This document shows, one piece after another, positions 40,694 through 52,784 of a stretch of 59,600 nt of DNA. How positions within the stretch are numbered: the first letter of the stretch is position 1; the number at the start of each line of letters is the position of its first letter. This DNA is from Allomyces macrogynus ATCC 38327. Taxonomy: Eukaryota > Blastocladiomycota > Blastocladiomycetes > Blastocladiales > Blastocladiaceae. The notes beneath the pieces are model-generated. The model was not told the DNA's origin and did not search any database. It worked only from the letters and a program-made list of their open reading frames with translations. Location: contig GG745331.1 of assembly GCA_000151295.1 (NCBI GenBank), positions 1,722,265 to 1,781,864 of the forward strand, read 5' to 3'. Both the position numbers and the translations under genes were made by a program.

Positions 40694-43600
40694 CTACACG
40701 GTGGTCTTGACTTCAGCCGCAACCAGCTCCAAAATCTCCTCAATCGACTTGCCTGTGTTCTCGACGGCCTTGGCAACGCGCGGCCAGATTTCGCCGTGCT
40801 TGGGCTCAGCCGCGACGCACTTGTTGGCGACCTCGGCCTGCCTTTCCGCGGTCCCGTGCATGCGCTCGAACCGCAGCCAGTACGCCCACGTGTCGCCATA
40901 ATCGTCGTCGGCCTTGATCGCGCGCTCAAACCAGCTGCGCGCCTTGTCGCCCTTGCGCTCGGCCCAGAACACGCGCGCGACCGCGAGCAAAACGTGCAAG
41001 TCCGACTCGCCACAATGCTTGATCGCATCCAGAATCCGTGCGCGGCGCTGCGGGCGGTCCTCGAGCAAAATGGCCTCGCCCCACAGCAACCCGGCTGCTG
41101 GGCACTCTTGCAGCGCCGTAGCCAGCAAAAACCGCGCCTGGCTCGTATTCCCGCACCGCTTTTCGAGCGCAATCGCCTCGTACCAGAGCAACGGCGTCTT
41201 GGGCTTGACCATACGCGCATTATCGAGAATCACGCGCGCCTTGGCTTCCCAACCGGCCCGTTCCTCGAGCTGCGCCGACTGCGCCCACAGCGCGACCGAC
41301 GTCGGCGCTGACTTGAGCGCCTTAGCATAGACGTCGCGCGCCGCGGCAATATTCCCACGCGCTTCCTCGACCTGCGCCCAAATCAGCCACAATTTCGCAA
41401 ACATCGGAAACCGCATCACGCCCTCCTGCACCAACGCAATCGCCGCGTCCAAGTCGCCGAGCAGTCGCTCGAGCACAGCCGACTTCATCCAAACACGCGG
41501 CTCGCCACCGGCCTGGTCGCGCGCACGCGCCAGGAACGCGCGCGCACGGTCGTAGTCCCTGTTTTCCTGCTCGAGCTTGACGGCTGCGAGCCAGATTTGC
41601 GGCGACGCCGGGTTCGCTTGGAAGGCGGCGGCGAGGGTGGAACGTGCACCGTGAATGTCGCCCGCGAGCCATTTTTCCTTGGCGGCCATGAGCCACAGCA
41701 ATTCGGCGTGCGGGACCGCGGCGACGGCGCGTTCCAGCAGGTGCAGCAGCTGCTCGCGCGTGCCGTGCTCGCGCTCGAAAAATGCAGCGCGGCGCCAAAT
41801 CGATTTCTTGTGCGGCAGGGCCATGACGGCGTGCTCGTAGATGGCTCGTGCGGTCGCGTAGCACTTCTTTTCTGTGCACTGGTGGTGTCAAACGCCAAAG
41901 TTAACGGCGAAAATGCGTTGACTCGCATGGGCGAAACGTCGTACCGTCTCGGCGTCCTCCATCCAGGTCTTCTTGAACTGCTCCTCTTCGAGCCCCATGC
42001 CAATCGTATGTTTGCTACGGACAAAAATGAGAGGAGAGTGAGCACGTCGTCATCGATACCAGAAAAAAGTAAGAGCAAACGTACATGATCGACTGGCACG
42101 TCAGCACCGCACCCGACTGCTCGCACTCGACGGCCTCATCGAGCCACTTTTCCCTCGGCAGCACGGTCCCCTTATTCGCCAGCGCCTGAATCCCGCGGCC
42201 GATCACAATCTCCACATTGGCCGCGTTCCCCTGCGACTCTTCGAGCATCGCCGCTGCAATCCAAATCTCGTGCGCGGTCGGAATCGTCTTGCGCGCCTTG
42301 TTGAGCACAGCTTTCGCGCGGTCGTAGGTCTCGAGTTTGGCGAGCGTAAGCCACATGTCGACGGCGAGCGGCACGCACTCGACGGCACGCGTCAGCAAGA
42401 TGCGTGCGTCGTCCGGGTTCTCCTCGAGCGAAATGGCGGCCTTCCAGAGGGTCATAGAGGTCGGCACAAATTCAAGCGCGCGGCGCAAGACGCGCTTTTG
42501 GCTCGCGAGTTCGCCCTCGAGCTTGCTCGCGTGCAGCCAGATCTTGACCGAGGTTGGGATATGTCGGACGGCCTTGGCGAGAATCACCTTGGCGTTGTCG
42601 ATGGTCTAGAGCGGTCAACGAAACCGTCAGTTCGACAAGAACTGGGTGCGGGTACCAGTTGGGGAAGCAGACGTACATTCAACCGCGCCGCCTCGAGCCA
42701 AATGTCCTCGTTCTTTGGGCACTCTTCGCAGCCCTTGGCAATCAACGCGCGCGCCTGGACAAGTTTACCGGCAATCTCCTCCAATCGCGCGGCGGCAATC
42801 CACCCGGGCGCGTGGTTCTTGTTCGTAGTGATGACCGACTTGAGCAGCAAGCGCGCCTTTTTGATGTCGCTACACGGCACAAACGAGCATCGAATGAGCG
42901 CTACTGATCGAGAGAGCGAGAGGGGTAAGAGCCGATTCGCCTCTCTTTCCCCAGCGGTTACGAGGAAACGTACCCAATTTCGGCGTCGCTCTTGTGCAGA
43001 ACCGAGTTGAGGCCGGTCAGGTAACCTTTTGGGTCGACGACCGTCTGGCCCGCGACCGAGTCGGATACTTGGTCGAGACGCACACCGAGGACACGGTCGC
43101 GAGCAGCACCCATTTCGACAAAGTCGGTGTGCGTGCCGTCGGCCTATTGTTGGGGAATGGATCAGTCAGCACCAGAGCTGTGACCCTTCGCACAGATTCA
43201 ATCAAAAGCGTACCTGGCCCATAGGCACGGTAGCGTCGACCTGCGTCGCGTGGTGAGCCGTCGTGAGCACCGAGTCCGGTACCGGCACAAACCGCTCGCG
43301 CCCGAGATCCTTCTTCGTCTTGCGGCGCGACAAGTTGGCTGCCTCGGGCAACGCCTCCCAGTCGTCGACCGAGACGTTACGCAGCTCAATCTTGGCGTCG
43401 ACAAACATGTCGGTCAGTTTGGCCGGCTGGTCGTCGGTGCTCACCTTCTGCTCCTTGTCCTGAGTGTCGCGCCGCTTTTTGCGCCGATTGGCCAGCGCCG
43501 CATCGACGGCCGCGTAAATCGCATCGGCCTCCTCGTCGTCGGCGTCGTAGGGCAGCGAGCTGAAGAGACCCGACTCGTTCTCGGGGTCGTCGTTGTACCG

Positions 43601-43864
43601 CTCGTCGTCACCGCCGTCGTCGCCCGTCGTCGCTTGCGCTTCCTTTTGCAGGGCCGCGGCAGAGGTCTCACGCGCGGGACCGATATCTGATCGCGTTGTG
43701 AACCCGGTCGCGCTATAAACAGTTGACGGCGCGCGTGGTCAGCTGGTGGTCGTGAGCGTAACGGCTTTCCGCACACAAAGGTCGAATCCTTACCCTCGCC
43801 CTAGACCGGCAATGTAGCCGGCAGGCGCGGGCTTGCCCATGAAATCCTTGGTGCCGCTGAACAT
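40694..43864 (-). CDS. PRP6: Pre-mRNA splicing factor Prp6 (U4/U6.U5 tri-snRNP)
   Basis: At least seven exons from ATG 43864. The N-terminus [20 protein letters not shown] with LGRG, then [20 protein letters not shown], is the Prp1/Prp6 N-terminal signature. An acidic segment ([20 protein letters not shown]) and a [17 protein letters not shown] stretch follow. The rest is HAT/TPR-like helical repeats of about 34 residues, e.g. [48 protein letters not shown] and [20 protein letters not shown] at the end. Prp6 bridges U5 and U4/U6 snRNPs before spliceosome activation. An intron-rich genome fits a conserved tri-snRNP factor. The largest exon is 40694 to about 41880. Exact small-exon borders between 42.6 and 43.8 kb were not all fixed. 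Confidence 0.9.
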
Positions 43865-44129
43865 GGTAAATTGCAGCAGGTCGCAGCAAGGTTGCAGTGC
43901 GTGTTCGAGCAAAAATGTCGATCCGCTACGCGACGCGGTGCCATGGATTTGTGCAGTGGTTTGTTGACCATTTGAGTCAGACACTTCTGACCATGCCGAG
44001 TGAGTGTGATGAGCATGACATGCTTTCACATCACTGTTTCCTTTCCACTATCCATCTGAAGGTCCTTCATGTCGCCAAAGCGATTGCCAATAAAAAATGC
44101 AGATGGAAAGCAAAAAAGCCTTCATACAC

Positions 44130-44720
44130 GAGCGTCGAGCCGAGCTCCAGTGCAGGCTCGTCGCGCAAGGGACAGTCAATCAGCGCCCTATAGTCCCTGG
44201 TCGCCGCGTTGTCCACACGTCCGTCGGCTCATGGACGCGGCGGGAATTCCGCGCCTCCTCGCACCGCTGGGGACGGTCGCGCCGCCACCGCTGCCCCGGC
44301 CCTACACATGTCACGCATGTCGCGCGCGCGCCTGTTGATTCCGCGGCGGCCGTCGTCGCTGACAGTGTCGATGATAATGACGAGTAGTAGTGGGCCCAGG
44401 AGCGATGAAGAGGTTCGGGAGAGAATGCAGGTGCGCACCGCGCTGCGGTTTGATACCTAGTTTGGGGCGAGGGAAAACTTGCTGGCAGGGTGCGACGGTC
44501 AAACGGAATCCAGCGACGGCGTATAAGATTGGTGGCGGGTGGAGAAGCAAGCAGCAAGCACCGCCGTTGATTTTTACGCGCGTCAGAGGGACGGCCGTGG
44601 GTGGAATGATCGTTGGCCCCAGTCGGTTGTTGCAGGACGAGCGTGCCTGTACTGGCCATTGCGGATACTCTCTTGCTGGGGACTGGGTCATTCTTCTTGG
44701 CTATACATGACGCAAAATTA
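44130..44720 (+). pseudogene. Decayed, inverted copy of the 3' end of the 10.4-kb TM gene
   Basis: Translated pieces match the C-terminus of the minus-strand TM protein: HVRRLMDAAGIPRLLAPLGT against PVRRPMDAAGIPRLRAPPGT, and RARLLIPRRPSSLTVSMIM against RARLSIPRRPSSLAVSMTM. The two pieces are in different frames, so a frameshift lies near 44310. The homology continues into the 3' flank (GGTGGAGAAGCAAGCA, then a mirrored ATAGCCAAGAA-type block near 44700), which shows a DNA-level duplication and not a processed cDNA. The copy lacks the TM and stalk parts. Confidence 0.75.
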
Positions 44721-45613
44721 TCATTTTATTGCCGGAGAAGTGTCTGATCGAGTCTTCGCGGCCACGACATCGCGTACACTTGGCGTCCATGATGAGAAAT
44801 TTGATACGGGCGAGCTCAGGATGTCGTGTCGCTTTGAGCTCAAGAGCTGGCGCATGCCCCCAATACGGCGGTCGTCGCTGCAAGGAAACTTATCCCCACA
44901 TCAGTCTGACCATTTAGGAGAGCGGTTTGAGCAGCCTGCTCGTCGACAAGAAGTCTGCTTCAGCACCGGTTGCGAGGGTCGAGTGGGAGGGCTCGCACGC
45001 CTAAATAGACGCCTGCTGCATATGGGCAGTTACGGTGCGATTTCCACGGCGCCCGCGCGGCCGTCCTTTGGCCCACGTTGGGCCGTGAACTCGTGGACAA
45101 CGTCGCACAACCACCGGCGACGACGACGCTGGCTCAAACAAAACCTCGAACAAAACGGAGCCTGTTCCCAGCTTCTGCTTTCGGCCCCGCGAGCACCGGC
45201 CAGCACTCATGCAACGGCGCAGACCCCGTGGACCGAAAGCCAGTCGAACACGACGACGAGCGAGCCTCTCTTCGTGCTGATCCCTCGGTCTCCTCCTCTT
45301 TCTCCCGTCGCCTTCGTTTTCCTCGCTCTGTTCGGTGCTACGCTCGTTAAGTCTCGACGTCTTCGAACGCCTCCTCAACAGTCATCCGTCGCGCAGATCA
45401 GATCCGCTTGAACTGCTGCGGCAGCTAAGTTTGATGTTTTGCCGAGGTTGATCACGACGACGACCAACGGCAGCCAACCATCCGCGCACGCACCAAACCG
45501 ACAGTCGAAGCCTGCTCCGCCGACACACACACCTTGCCGCCGCCGCAGCACACGTCCCTGAAGATTACCGAGCCCTCGCTGTTACCCGCTGCGCCGTCGT
45601 TGTCGTCCAAGCA
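44721..45613. other. Intergenic and leader region upstream of multi-TM paralog A
   Basis: About 890 nt. A plus-strand frame stays open from 44539 to 45411 but has mixed, non-conserved composition and starts inside the pseudogene copy, so I regard it as chance. The last 200 nt are probably the promoter and leader of the gene at 45614. Confidence 0.4.
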
Positions 45614-47547
45614 ATGCCACCTCACCCTCCACCCTCGACCCTGCACGCCAGCACGCCGGCGTCGGCCGTCGTGCACCAAGACGACCCGTTCATGAACGCT
45701 GTCCTCGCTGCAACCGACCCGTCGACCGGCGAAACGTTGCCTTGGAACTACGATCCGGCGGTGCTCGGGTCCCTGATTGTGTTCCTGGTGGTCGCGACGG
45801 CCCTGTTTGCTTGGAATGCCTACGCGTTGCACCGCACGCTCTCGATCCGCAACCGCGACAAGAAGGCGGCCAACCGAGCGTCGCGCGTGCACGTGCCCGC
45901 CATCGCGCAGCCCGGGGCGCCCGGGACCACGACCACGCCGGCAGCTGTACCGCCGCAAGGCACGATTCGCCGCGCACCAAAGAGTCGCGCGCCAGGCGCG
46001 CCCTGGTGGACCAAGGTCCGGCTCGCCAAGTTGCAGCTGTTTGCGGCGGCAATGCACGTGGCCAACCAAGCGAATTTCCTGGTGCAAGTGCTCGGTCGCG
46101 ACATGAACTGTCCGTGGGTCGGATCCACGTCGGGCGTCCTCTACGCGCTCATGATCCTGCCGTCGTGCTCGGTCTTGATTTTGCGGTCGACTATGCTTGT
46201 GCAGGGCCCGCGCCGCGTCGCGTACCGGTGGCTGCTGTTTGCGCTGGTGATTATTGCCATGGTCCTGATCGCCGCGTCGAATGCGTTGCGGTCCTGGGAC
46301 CCGGATTTGTTGGCAGTTGGCGTGTGCCAGGCGAATTACGACCGCACGCTGAATGTGGCGGGCAAAGCCGTACTCGTGCTGTCGTATCTGATTATCTTGC
46401 TCGTGTTTTTGCGGCCCATGATCAAGCATATTGTCTCGATGCGCAAGATGCGCACGCCGGGCATGCAGCGCGACGAACAGAGTCGTCGGCTCGAAGCCGT
46501 TGTGTTGATGCTGCTCGTCAAGATTGTGCTAGCGATCCTGCTCGTGGTATTTATGTTGCTCTTGCTCCGTCGTCCCTCCACACTCTCCACCGGCTCACCC
46601 AGCTTTCCGTCCATCTCTAGGCCATCGGCTCGATCCTCGGCCTCTTCCACGTCTTCGGCCGCTTCTTTGCTGTGCAATTCAGTCTCGAAAACCTTGGCAC
46701 CGTCTATGCTTCCACCCTCGCCCTCGAACGCATCCGTGCCACACGCACGGGCTCGTCCGGCGAATCCATGACCGCATCGAACACGGGCGGCGTCGGCGCC
46801 GTCCCTACCAACGCATCCACAGTATCCTGGTCCAACTCGGTTGCGCGGCGCCCAGGGGACGGAACGCCGCAACTTGGGCCCATGACGGAACTGTTCCCGC
46901 TCCCTTCGCCGCGTGCGGGTCCCGCGGCGATGATTGCCCCGCGCGGGTCCATGTCGGCCGCGGAAGCGGCGGCGACGGTGGCCAAGTTGTTGGGGCCGGC
47001 GGCAAGCGAGGACGAAAAGGCGCGGTCGGCGGCGGCGGGACAGTATGCAGCGCCCCCCGTGGCACTGTCGGAGGGGACGACGCGCGTGCCGTCGGCCGAG
47101 TCGTCGCCGTCGTCGTCGTTGGGGGTCGCGGCTGGGGGGATGGTGATGGGGTCGGCGGCATCGTTTGGCGAGCATCAACTCGACGCGGAGCAGTTGGCGC
47201 AGCAGTCCCACCCGCCGCTGCGCCCGTTCGCGGACGACATCGACGACGACGCGCGGATGCGCCGGATCGCGTCGGGAGTGTGGATCGATGAGGACGAAGA
47301 GGACGAGATGGACGACTCGGACGACGACGACGACGACGATGCCCCATTGCATGCGCACGCGAGCGACCGCGAGTATTTCCAAACGGCCTACTCGACGCGG
47401 CCCGACGTGTGGTCGACCGCGCCCGAGTTTGCGGGGATCGACGCGGCCGCGCACGTGCGGCGGCCGACTGTCGATGACGAGGACGACGGGGAAGAGGACG
47501 TGACGGAGGCGCGGCGCCTGCGGCAGCCTCTGGCGCGGTTGCGCTAG
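45614..47547 (+). CDS. Multi-TM membrane protein, paralog A (family not recognised)
   Basis: Exons 45614-46546 and 46621-47547 (phase-0 intron) give 619 residues. About seven hydrophobic segments lie in the first 350 residues, e.g. VLGSLIVFLVVATALFAW, GVLYALMILPSCSVLIL, WLLFALVIIAMVLIAAS, VLSYLIILLVFL and LMLLVKIVLAILLVAIGSIL. Conserved loops include SRAPGAPWWTK, GRDMNCPWVG with a Cys, and GVCQANYDRT with another Cys, which could form an extracellular disulfide. The C-terminal 270 residues are disordered and acidic, with RRIASGVWIDEDEEDE and a poly-Asp run. Seven TM helices, a Cys pair and a long cytosolic tail recall a receptor, but no known GPCR motif is visible. A tandem paralog with the same intron position lies at 49764. 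Confidence 0.75.
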
Positions 47548-49763
47548 TGAGGCGGGGGAGCGCCGAGCGTGTAATGACCCCAAGGATTTCCGGTGGACGT
47601 AAACCGTCATGAACGATGAGGATTGATGGCTGTACCGAGTAGCTCGGAGATTGCGTGTGTGCAGTGTGCTGGTTCGTGGTTGCTGTCCATTCATAACAGA
47701 AGTATTGCCTGAAGTAGTTTTATCACATTAGTTGGGTTGCAACAGCTCCAATCGCCCCTCTCTTGCGGTCGTTCCTCGCTGTCATCGCATCAACCACCAA
47801 CTGGCGGATTACTTCAGAGGGCGAACATGGCCAGCTTCGAGGACGACGAGCGTCAGGCCGTATTGACCGTCGAACCAACCCTCATCGTCCGCCATTTTGT
47901 TCACAATCAACATCACATCAGCGAGCCCCACGTTCTTCACCCGGATTTTTCACGATGTACAGCCTCATGGCGACTCCCGCACATTGGCGACGCGCTCCTC
48001 AGCATGCTGGGACGCGTTGCCATTACGGACTTTTCAAACAGCCACGACGAACGCGTGTTCTCATACCTTATTCACCGTCAAGAGGAGAACAAAGTCGGCT
48101 TCACCCCGCATTTGCATCACATCCGGCACAGGAACGACGCATCAGACGCGTATCGCGGCGATTAGAACTGGCGGCATCGCCTCGAGGATCAAAGTGCGTC
48201 TGGTTCAGGACCGGAGGCATCACGCGCCACGAGAGCACGTCTTTTGAGTAACCGTGAAGCGTACTATATCATCGAGTCCTGGCGAGCTGGCCGCGGGCCG
48301 TCGTTTCACCATCACGATCGTTGGTTGGTTGGTTCCACGTTCGGCCTGGCCATGCTGATCATGCTCACCAGCGAGCGTGATCCAGTCCTCGACTCACACA
48401 TTTGCGCAGACCTCCACCGGAAATTACGAGGCTGAGGGGACGTGGATGCCATGCCATGAGGAAGGGATATTGAACATGCGCGAGCGTGAGCAAGCCGGGC
48501 AGAAAGTTCATTCTCCACTCCTTCGGGTCCCGGCTGACAAAGCCTGCGCTCCTGCCCGCCCCTGCCGCGTTCCTCATATTAAATTAAGTACGCGTGGCGC
48601 CCGGCCGGCCAATCATTCTCACGCCGCCGGGGGCCCGGGAGAGGATGGATGAGCGAATCGTGGAAGCACGTCAGAGCGATGGTGGCAGGGCGAGGGAATA
48701 AGCGTCCTACGCCAGGGCGAGTCAAGGTGGCCACTTGATGAGATTTCCCTGACAGAACGGGAGGGATCGGCAGGGTCCTCTTCGCGCCACGGTGTGGCAC
48801 AGCCTTCAACCCTGCCCACCGAACCGCTTGCGGCTGTTTTTTGTGGGGTTCGACCGTGTCTGTGTTTGCACGTCCCTTTCTTTCGGGTGTCGAGCACTTC
48901 ATGTCTCCCGCACCATCGTCATCACGGATCCCACCCCCGCTGCTTCTCGAGAACGCGCGTGCGCGTGGGATCCTGGGAGGGCACCGCTCGATGATGAGCG
49001 GCGACAACACGCTGCTCCCAACGCGAGTCTAGTCTGCAGTGCACGAAGAACGTGGGTGCCACCGGTGCCTTCCGCCGAGCTGACTGCTCGACCGCGCGGT
49101 GCCGTGTGCCCATGCACGGCCGGCCGGCACTGATCCGCGGCACGCAAATCTGCTCACGAGTTCCGATGGAAATGGCCCGCCAGCGCCAACGCACATGACA
49201 GTTGTCGGTGACAACAGACAGACAGACAGACCGTCGGCCCGTTCTTCTACATATTTATTCGAGAGCGCCCGCTTCTTCCCCGTTCCCTTCTCTCTCCCCG
49301 TGCGACACTGCCGGTGCACTGCCGCTCCGCACCGGAACGGACCCCACGCTGCGACGGACCTGCTGACGACGTGCCACCGCTGCTGCAACTGGAGCGCACA
49401 ACGTCCAGGCATCCGTGTCTTCTCTGATCGCTGCACCAGCTCTTGGAGGACCTCGATCGAATCACGACCTGCAGTCAGCCGCTGGTCCATCTCGGCACGC
49501 AAGCACCCCCTCGCGTGCGATTGACGGCCCGCCGTGCACCTCCAACCGTCGCGCTCCGCCCGCTCGCGCTTGTCGGTGCTGGCGCCGACGATATCGACTG
49601 CGCCCACGCTGCCGTACTGGCCCTCACCTCGTTCTCACTGCACTTGGGCTCCCGCTCGACGTGCTCGCGCCAAACTTCCGCGCCGTGCCCTCGCCGACAC
49701 GGAATCCGGACGGCCCTGAACGCGCTCGACCTGACCCACGCCGTACCCGCTCCGACTAGCACG
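47548..49763. other. Spacer between the two multi-TM paralogs
   Basis: About 2.2 kb. It holds one weak ORF (47827-48165) and otherwise nothing I can support. A (GACA)n microsatellite lies at about 49217-49239. The last 300 nt are probably the promoter and leader of paralog B. Confidence 0.4.
47827..48165 (+). CDS. Weak ORF, possible small protein
   Basis: 112 codons starting MASFEDDERQAVLTVEPTL. The ATG context GAACATGG is good. The composition (His-rich middle, DFSNSHDERVFSYL) is more protein-like than nearby frames. No domain, intron or homolog is evident, and overlapping frames stay open as well. It could also be a remnant. Confidence 0.2.
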   Translation: MASFEDDERQAVLTVEPTLIVRHFVHNQHHISEPHVLHPDFSRCTASWRLPHIGDALLSMLGRVAITDFSNSHDERVFSYLIHRQEENKVGFTPHLHHIRHRNDASDAYRGD

Positions 49764-51789
49764 ATGGCCCCGCTCTTCCCCGCCAACAGCACCCCGCACC
49801 GCACCGACTCGGTCCCGACAATCCCCACGGGCTCTACGAGCACAAGGGACCCGTACACGCAAGCGGCGCTCGCCGCGACTGACCCGTCGCGCGGCGAGAC
49901 CTTGAAATGGAACTACGACCCGCCCGTTCTCTGCGGCCTCGTCATCTTTCTCGCGGTCGCGCTCGTGCTGTTCTTGTGGAACGCGTTTGCCCTGCACCGG
50001 ATGCGCGCGATCCGCAAGCGCGACAAACTCTTGGCCGCGGATCCCGTCACGCGCCCGATGGCACCCGTTCCGCCCGGATCGCCGGCGACGACGATGGCAG
50101 GGAGCACGGTTGTGCCCGTGCGGCGGCCGACGATTCGACGCGCGGCAAAATCGAGGGCACCGGGCGCGCCGTGGTGGACGAAATCGCGGCTCGCCAAGAT
50201 GCAGCTATTCGCGGCGGCGATGCACGTTGCCAACCAGATCAATTTCCTCGTACAGCACTTGGGCCGCAACATGGACTGTCCCTGGGTTGGTACGGTCTCG
50301 GCGGTCCTCTACGCGCTCATGATTTTCCCATCGAGTTCGGTTTTGATCCTCCGGTCGACGATGCTCGTGCCCGCATGGAGACGCACGTTCAAGCGCACGG
50401 TCCTGTTTGCGGCTCATGGCCGGGCCATGGGCCTGATTGCTGCCTCGAATGCATTACGCACTTGGGACCAGGATTTGCTCGCGGTCGGCGTGTGCCAGAT
50501 CAAGTACGAGCGGACATTGAATACCGCCGGGAAGGCCGCGCTCGTCATCATGTATTGCATCATTTTGATTGTGCTGGTCCGGCCCATGGTGCGGCACGTC
50601 CTGGAAATGCGCAAGATGCGTGCGCCGGGGATGCGGCGCGACGAGCAGAGCCGCCGGCTCGAGTCGGTCGTGTTGATGCTGTTGCTCAAGATTGTCATGG
50701 CGATATTCCTTGTGGTACGCGTCCGCTCCTCTTCCTTCCTCTCTCTTGCATCCCATTTCCGACTAGTCCACTCACCGCGCTTGTTTCTAGACACTCGGCT
50801 CGATCCTCGGCTTCTTCAACGTCTTTGGCCGCTTCTTCGCACTCGAATTCAGCCTGCAAAACTGCGGCACCGTTTACGCGTCCACGCTCGCGCTCGACCG
50901 CCTGCGTACGTCGCGCACCGGCTCCTCGGGCGAATCCGCGTCCCGGTCCGCGGGCGGCGGCGCACAGGCGACCGCCAGCGGCCCCGGCACCGACTCGTGG
51001 TCCAACTCGATTGCGCGCCGCGGTGCCGTCGATCCCGCGACGCCCAAACTTCTCGGATCGGCCATGGAACTGCACCCGATGGTGCCGAGTGCAGCAAACT
51101 CGCCGCTGCGGATCAACTTGTCGGCGGCCGAGGCGGCCGCGACGGTGGCCAAATTGATGGGGCCAAGTCTGCCGCCGCCGCCAAGCTCGCTGCCGCTCAC
51201 GGGCGAGAAGGCCGTTCCGTCGCGCGGGTTACTGACGAGTGCCGGATCGGTCGCGCCGAGTTCGGGGTCGGCGACACGCGTGCCATCTGCCGCATCGTCG
51301 GCCGCGTCGTCGCGCGTCGGTATCACGCCGCAGGGGGTGCCGTTTGCCGGACACCAACTCGTCCCGAACTTGCACCGGCTGCGGCAAGTCGAGGCGTTCC
51401 GGTCGTCGACGGGCGAAGAGGAGGATGACGGCAAGATGCGCCGGATCGCGTCGGGCGTGTGGATTGACGAGGATGAAGAAGAAAAAGAAGAAGCCGCGTC
51501 GGCGCGCAGTTGGCGGCATGGCGAGGACGAGTATGATGACGGGTCGGATGAGAGCGAGTACGAAGACGATTTGCGGCTCCGCGCGCAGACGAGATATGTA
51601 GAAGAGGATGGACAGCGGGGTGCAGGGTATGCGACGCGCGCCGACGGGTGGGCGACGGCGCCCGAGTTCGCGGGAGCTGGTGGCGCGGGCGCGCACGTGC
51701 GCCGGCCGACGGTCGAGGATGAGGTGGACGTGTACGAGGAAGACGAGGATGCCGAGGCGCAGCGCGTGCGGCGGCCGCTGACGCGGTAG
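49764..51789 (+). CDS. Multi-TM membrane protein, paralog B (family not recognised)
   Basis: Exons 49764-50714 and 50791-51789 give 650 residues. The intron lies at the same phase-0 position as in paralog A (after ...LV, before .(I/L)GSILG). Long matches to A include SRAPGAPWWTK, QLFAAAMHVANQ, NMDCPWVG, VLILRSTMLV, AASNALR.WD.DLLAVGVCQ, RTLN.AGKA and RRDEQSRRLE. The second exon ends the hydrophobic part with GRFFALEFSLQNCGTVYAS and continues into the acidic tail with RRIASGVWIDEDEEEKEE, again shared with A. The linker between TM1 and TM2 and the region just after exon 1 have diverged. An in-frame upstream extension to 49443 is open but unlike A, so ATG 49764 is preferred. Role unknown; duplicate receptor or transporter genes are the obvious ideas. 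Confidence 0.75.
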
Positions 51790-52784
51790 ATGGATGGATG
51801 GATGGCGATGAGGACGTGGGGGTGGGGATACCTTCCTGTTTACCATGAGATGCCGAAGTAGGGGGGCACGGTGGAGTGCCATTTGGAGACCGCCGAGTGC
51901 GCGTACCCGCGTTGGTTAGTGGGTTGCAGTTAATCGTCGATTTTTTTTTTCGGTGGGGGGTGGTTAGCGTGCACCCCCCTCGATTTTTGCACACGCCGCC
52001 GTCGGGCACTGCTCGCTGCGGGCCGGCGGCGGTGACACCTGTTCGCTCTAGCATCACGATGTAGTCTATAGCCCACCCTGTTTCGATCACGATTGAATGC
52101 AATCCGTGTCGTGGTCCAGCTCGATTGGTGCTGCCGTGCGCGACGCTTAGCGGGCTTCGATCGGGCCACCTTGCCGTCCAGCATGTGATCAGGCGGCCGG
52201 TAAGGGAGCAGGCACACCGGCACACACACCGGCACACGCGGCCGGTCGACGACCCGCGGCGCGACGTTGCCGTCGACGTCGGCGTGAGCGGAAGGCAGGC
52301 GGCGGGCCGCACTGGCACGGCGCGTCTCGCGCGTTGGACGTGACAAGCACGTGGTGAGGGCAAGCAGGCAAGCAGGCAAGCAGCTCCGTGTGAAATCGCA
52401 GAGTGCGTGCGCTCCTCCGCCGCCGACGACACAACGCCATCGTCACCGGCCGCCGCCAACGTTGCCCGGCAGCGCCCCCACCACGCCGTCACTGCCACCG
52501 CCACCACCGGCTGCCCCGCGCCGGCTGCCCGCCCGAGACTCTGTGCGAGCGCGCCACCGCTGCCCGCACCCACGGCGCCAACTGCAACCCAAGACCGGAC
52601 ACGTTGCCAACTTGCCTGCGCGACACGCCGAGGCCGACGGTACCAACTGCACCGGCTGCACTACGACTCGACCGACCTCGCTCGCGCCGGCGCCTGGACT
52701 TCTCGACGGCACTCGGCCTCCCCACGTCCTTGCCGCCGTCCGCAACCCGCGCGCCGCCGCCGCGCCGATACCGCGCACGGCGCG
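51790..52784. other. Intergenic: paralog B 3' side and EFR3 promoter
   Basis: About 1 kb. It contains GGAT repeats at about 51787-51804, a T-run near 51940, imperfect CACACCGG repeats at 52215-52240 and AGGCAAGC repeats at 52360-52382. Arg/Pro-rich frames on both strands are not convincing. It probably includes the EFR3 leader. Confidence 0.45.

Noticed and set aside
44539..45411. Plus-strand open frame of 290 codons
   Set aside because: It starts inside the pseudogene copy and runs through mixed composition with no motif; likely chance lack of stops.
49443..49763. N-terminal extension of multi-TM paralog B
   Set aside because: Open in frame but unlike paralog A, which starts at the position matching ATG 49764.
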